A stretch of DNA of 6,775 nucleotides from an uncultured Clostridia bacterium (GTDB lineage Bacteria > Bacillota > Clostridia > Lachnospirales > Anaerotignaceae): the NCBI GenBank assembly GCA_947036475.1, contig CAMQRG010000109.1, positions 1 to 6,775 on the forward strand, written 5' to 3'. Shown here piece by piece: positions 6,313 to 6,775 of this stretch. The translations under genes and the position numbers were made by a program. The notes below the pieces were generated by a model. It saw nothing but the letters and a program-made list of their open reading frames with translations. It did not search any database and was not told the DNA's origin. Positions within the stretch are counted from its first letter, which is position 1. The number at the start of each line of letters is the position of its first letter.

Positions 6313-6319
6313 ATTATTA

Positions 6320-6637
6320 TTATTCACTAAACAATATATCCGCGCCAATAGCACGTTTTGCCGATTCACGCACTTCATTCATACCCAGCCCAAGGCTGCC
6401 GCCAATGCCGGGAATGACAATGATTGCGGGCAGTTCCATATCCTTATACTTCGCAAGACTCTCGCCCGCTTTCAGGCTGGCCTCCTCCGTAATATAGATG
6501 ATGGCATAATCCCGCTCCGCCAGCTGGTGTATCTTCTTTTTGATTTCCTCCGCCGAATATGCGGGGAAAATATCAATTCCCAGAGCAAGGAAGCCCATAA
6601 CGCTGTCCTTATCGCCAATAATACCAACTTTAGACAT
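6320..6637 (-). CDS. ntpG: V-type ATPase subunit F (central stalk)
   Basis: Subunit F (atpF in archaeal-type naming, ntpG in Enterococcus) binds subunit D and forms the lower part of the rotor. The 105 residues match the family length. The N-terminus reads SKVGIIGDKDSVMGFLALGI, a clear family signature, followed by an alternating beta/alpha pattern (YAIIYITEEAS, LPAIIVIPGIGG) and the C-terminal helix with RAIGADIL. ATG at 6635-6637 is inside the last codons of subunit C (8-bp overlap), with GAGGG six bases upstream, so translation is probably coupled to C. The gene ends with four consecutive in-frame stops (TAA TAA TAA TGA, 6311-6322), immediately before the repeat block. Confidence 0.96.
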   Translation of the reverse strand: MSKVGIIGDKDSVMGFLALGIDIFPAYSAEEIKKKIHQLAERDYAIIYITEEASLKAGESLAKYKDMELPAIIVIPGIGGSLGLGMNEVRESAKRAIGADILFSE

Positions 6638-6775
6638 ATGCTTCCCTCACCCTCTCTTTGATCGTTTCCTCGTCTATATCGTGCAGCTTGCAGGTCATAA
6701 TGATGCGGACACATTTTGCTTCTGTTTCCTTTGCCAGAATATACGCCACAACAGGCTCCGGCGTCAGAGTTTTAT
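6630..6775 (-). CDS. ntpC: V-type ATPase subunit C, 3' end only
   Basis: The last 47 codons of a gene entering from the right edge, read in the frame starting at 6773 and ending in TAA at 6630-6632. The tail KTLTPEPVVAYILAKETEAK, then CVRIIMTCKL and ending ERVREAYV, is the conserved C-terminus of V-type ATPase subunit C (the d/AC39-like funnel protein). This subunit couples the D–F stalk to the membrane c-ring. Identity is supported by the short match and by gene order, since C normally precedes F. The N-terminal part, about 85% of the protein, lies outside the window. Confidence 0.9.
   Translation of the reverse strand, partial: KTLTPEPVVAYILAKETEAKCVRIIMTCKLHDIDEETIKERVREAYV

Noticed and set aside
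5900..6314. Genes inside the F–A gap
   Set aside because: Two overlapping frames are equally open through the repeats, the peptides are low in hydrophobic residues and arginine-rich, and no convincing start signal is present.

Overview
The window carries the distal part of a bacterial V-type (V/A-type) ATPase operon on the minus strand, followed by a membrane-anchored LysM–G5 cell-envelope protein on the same strand. The gene order, read leftward, is subunit C (3' end only), F, A, B, D. This is the order of ntpC-G-A-B-D in Enterococcus hirae and of many clostridial V-ATPase loci. The purine-rich ribosome binding sites (AAGGAGGAG, GGAGG), GTG and TTG starts, TATAAT-like boxes and a LysM–G5 envelope protein suggest an anaerobic Firmicute of class Clostridia. 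A Lachnospirales-like gut organism is my best guess, at low confidence, because no marker gene is present.

Region by region: 1-357 has no convincing gene. It holds two diverged copies of an ~80-bp segment, each with a promoter-like -35/-10 pair facing left, and between them a terminator-like hairpin that could end the LysM–G5 transcript. 358-1440 encodes the LysM–G5 protein, starting at TTG behind a strong ribosome binding site and a plausible promoter. 1441-2027 has no supported gene. It is a patchwork of hairpin-rich intergenic repeat DNA plus the strong intrinsic terminator of the V-ATPase operon. 2028-5863 holds subunits D, B and A, tightly packed (A/B overlap by 4 bp, B/D separated by 6 bp). 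5864-6319 is an unusual ~450-bp interruption containing a two-copy 177-bp-period direct repeat. 6320-6637 is subunit F, which overlaps the end of subunit C (6630-6775) by 8 bp.

Function: A and B form the alternating hexameric ATPase head, D and F the central rotor stalk, and C links that stalk to the membrane ring. The ring and peripheral stalk genes (I, K, E and H/F-like) would lie beyond the right edge, so the pumped ion (H+ or Na+) and the usual direction of work cannot be read here. The most unusual point is the repeat block that splits a normally contiguous operon exactly between the rotor subunit F and the catalytic subunit A. A candidate promoter with a perfect TATAAT lies just before A. 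I did not find a convincing new multi-gene system; the novel signals are intergenic.
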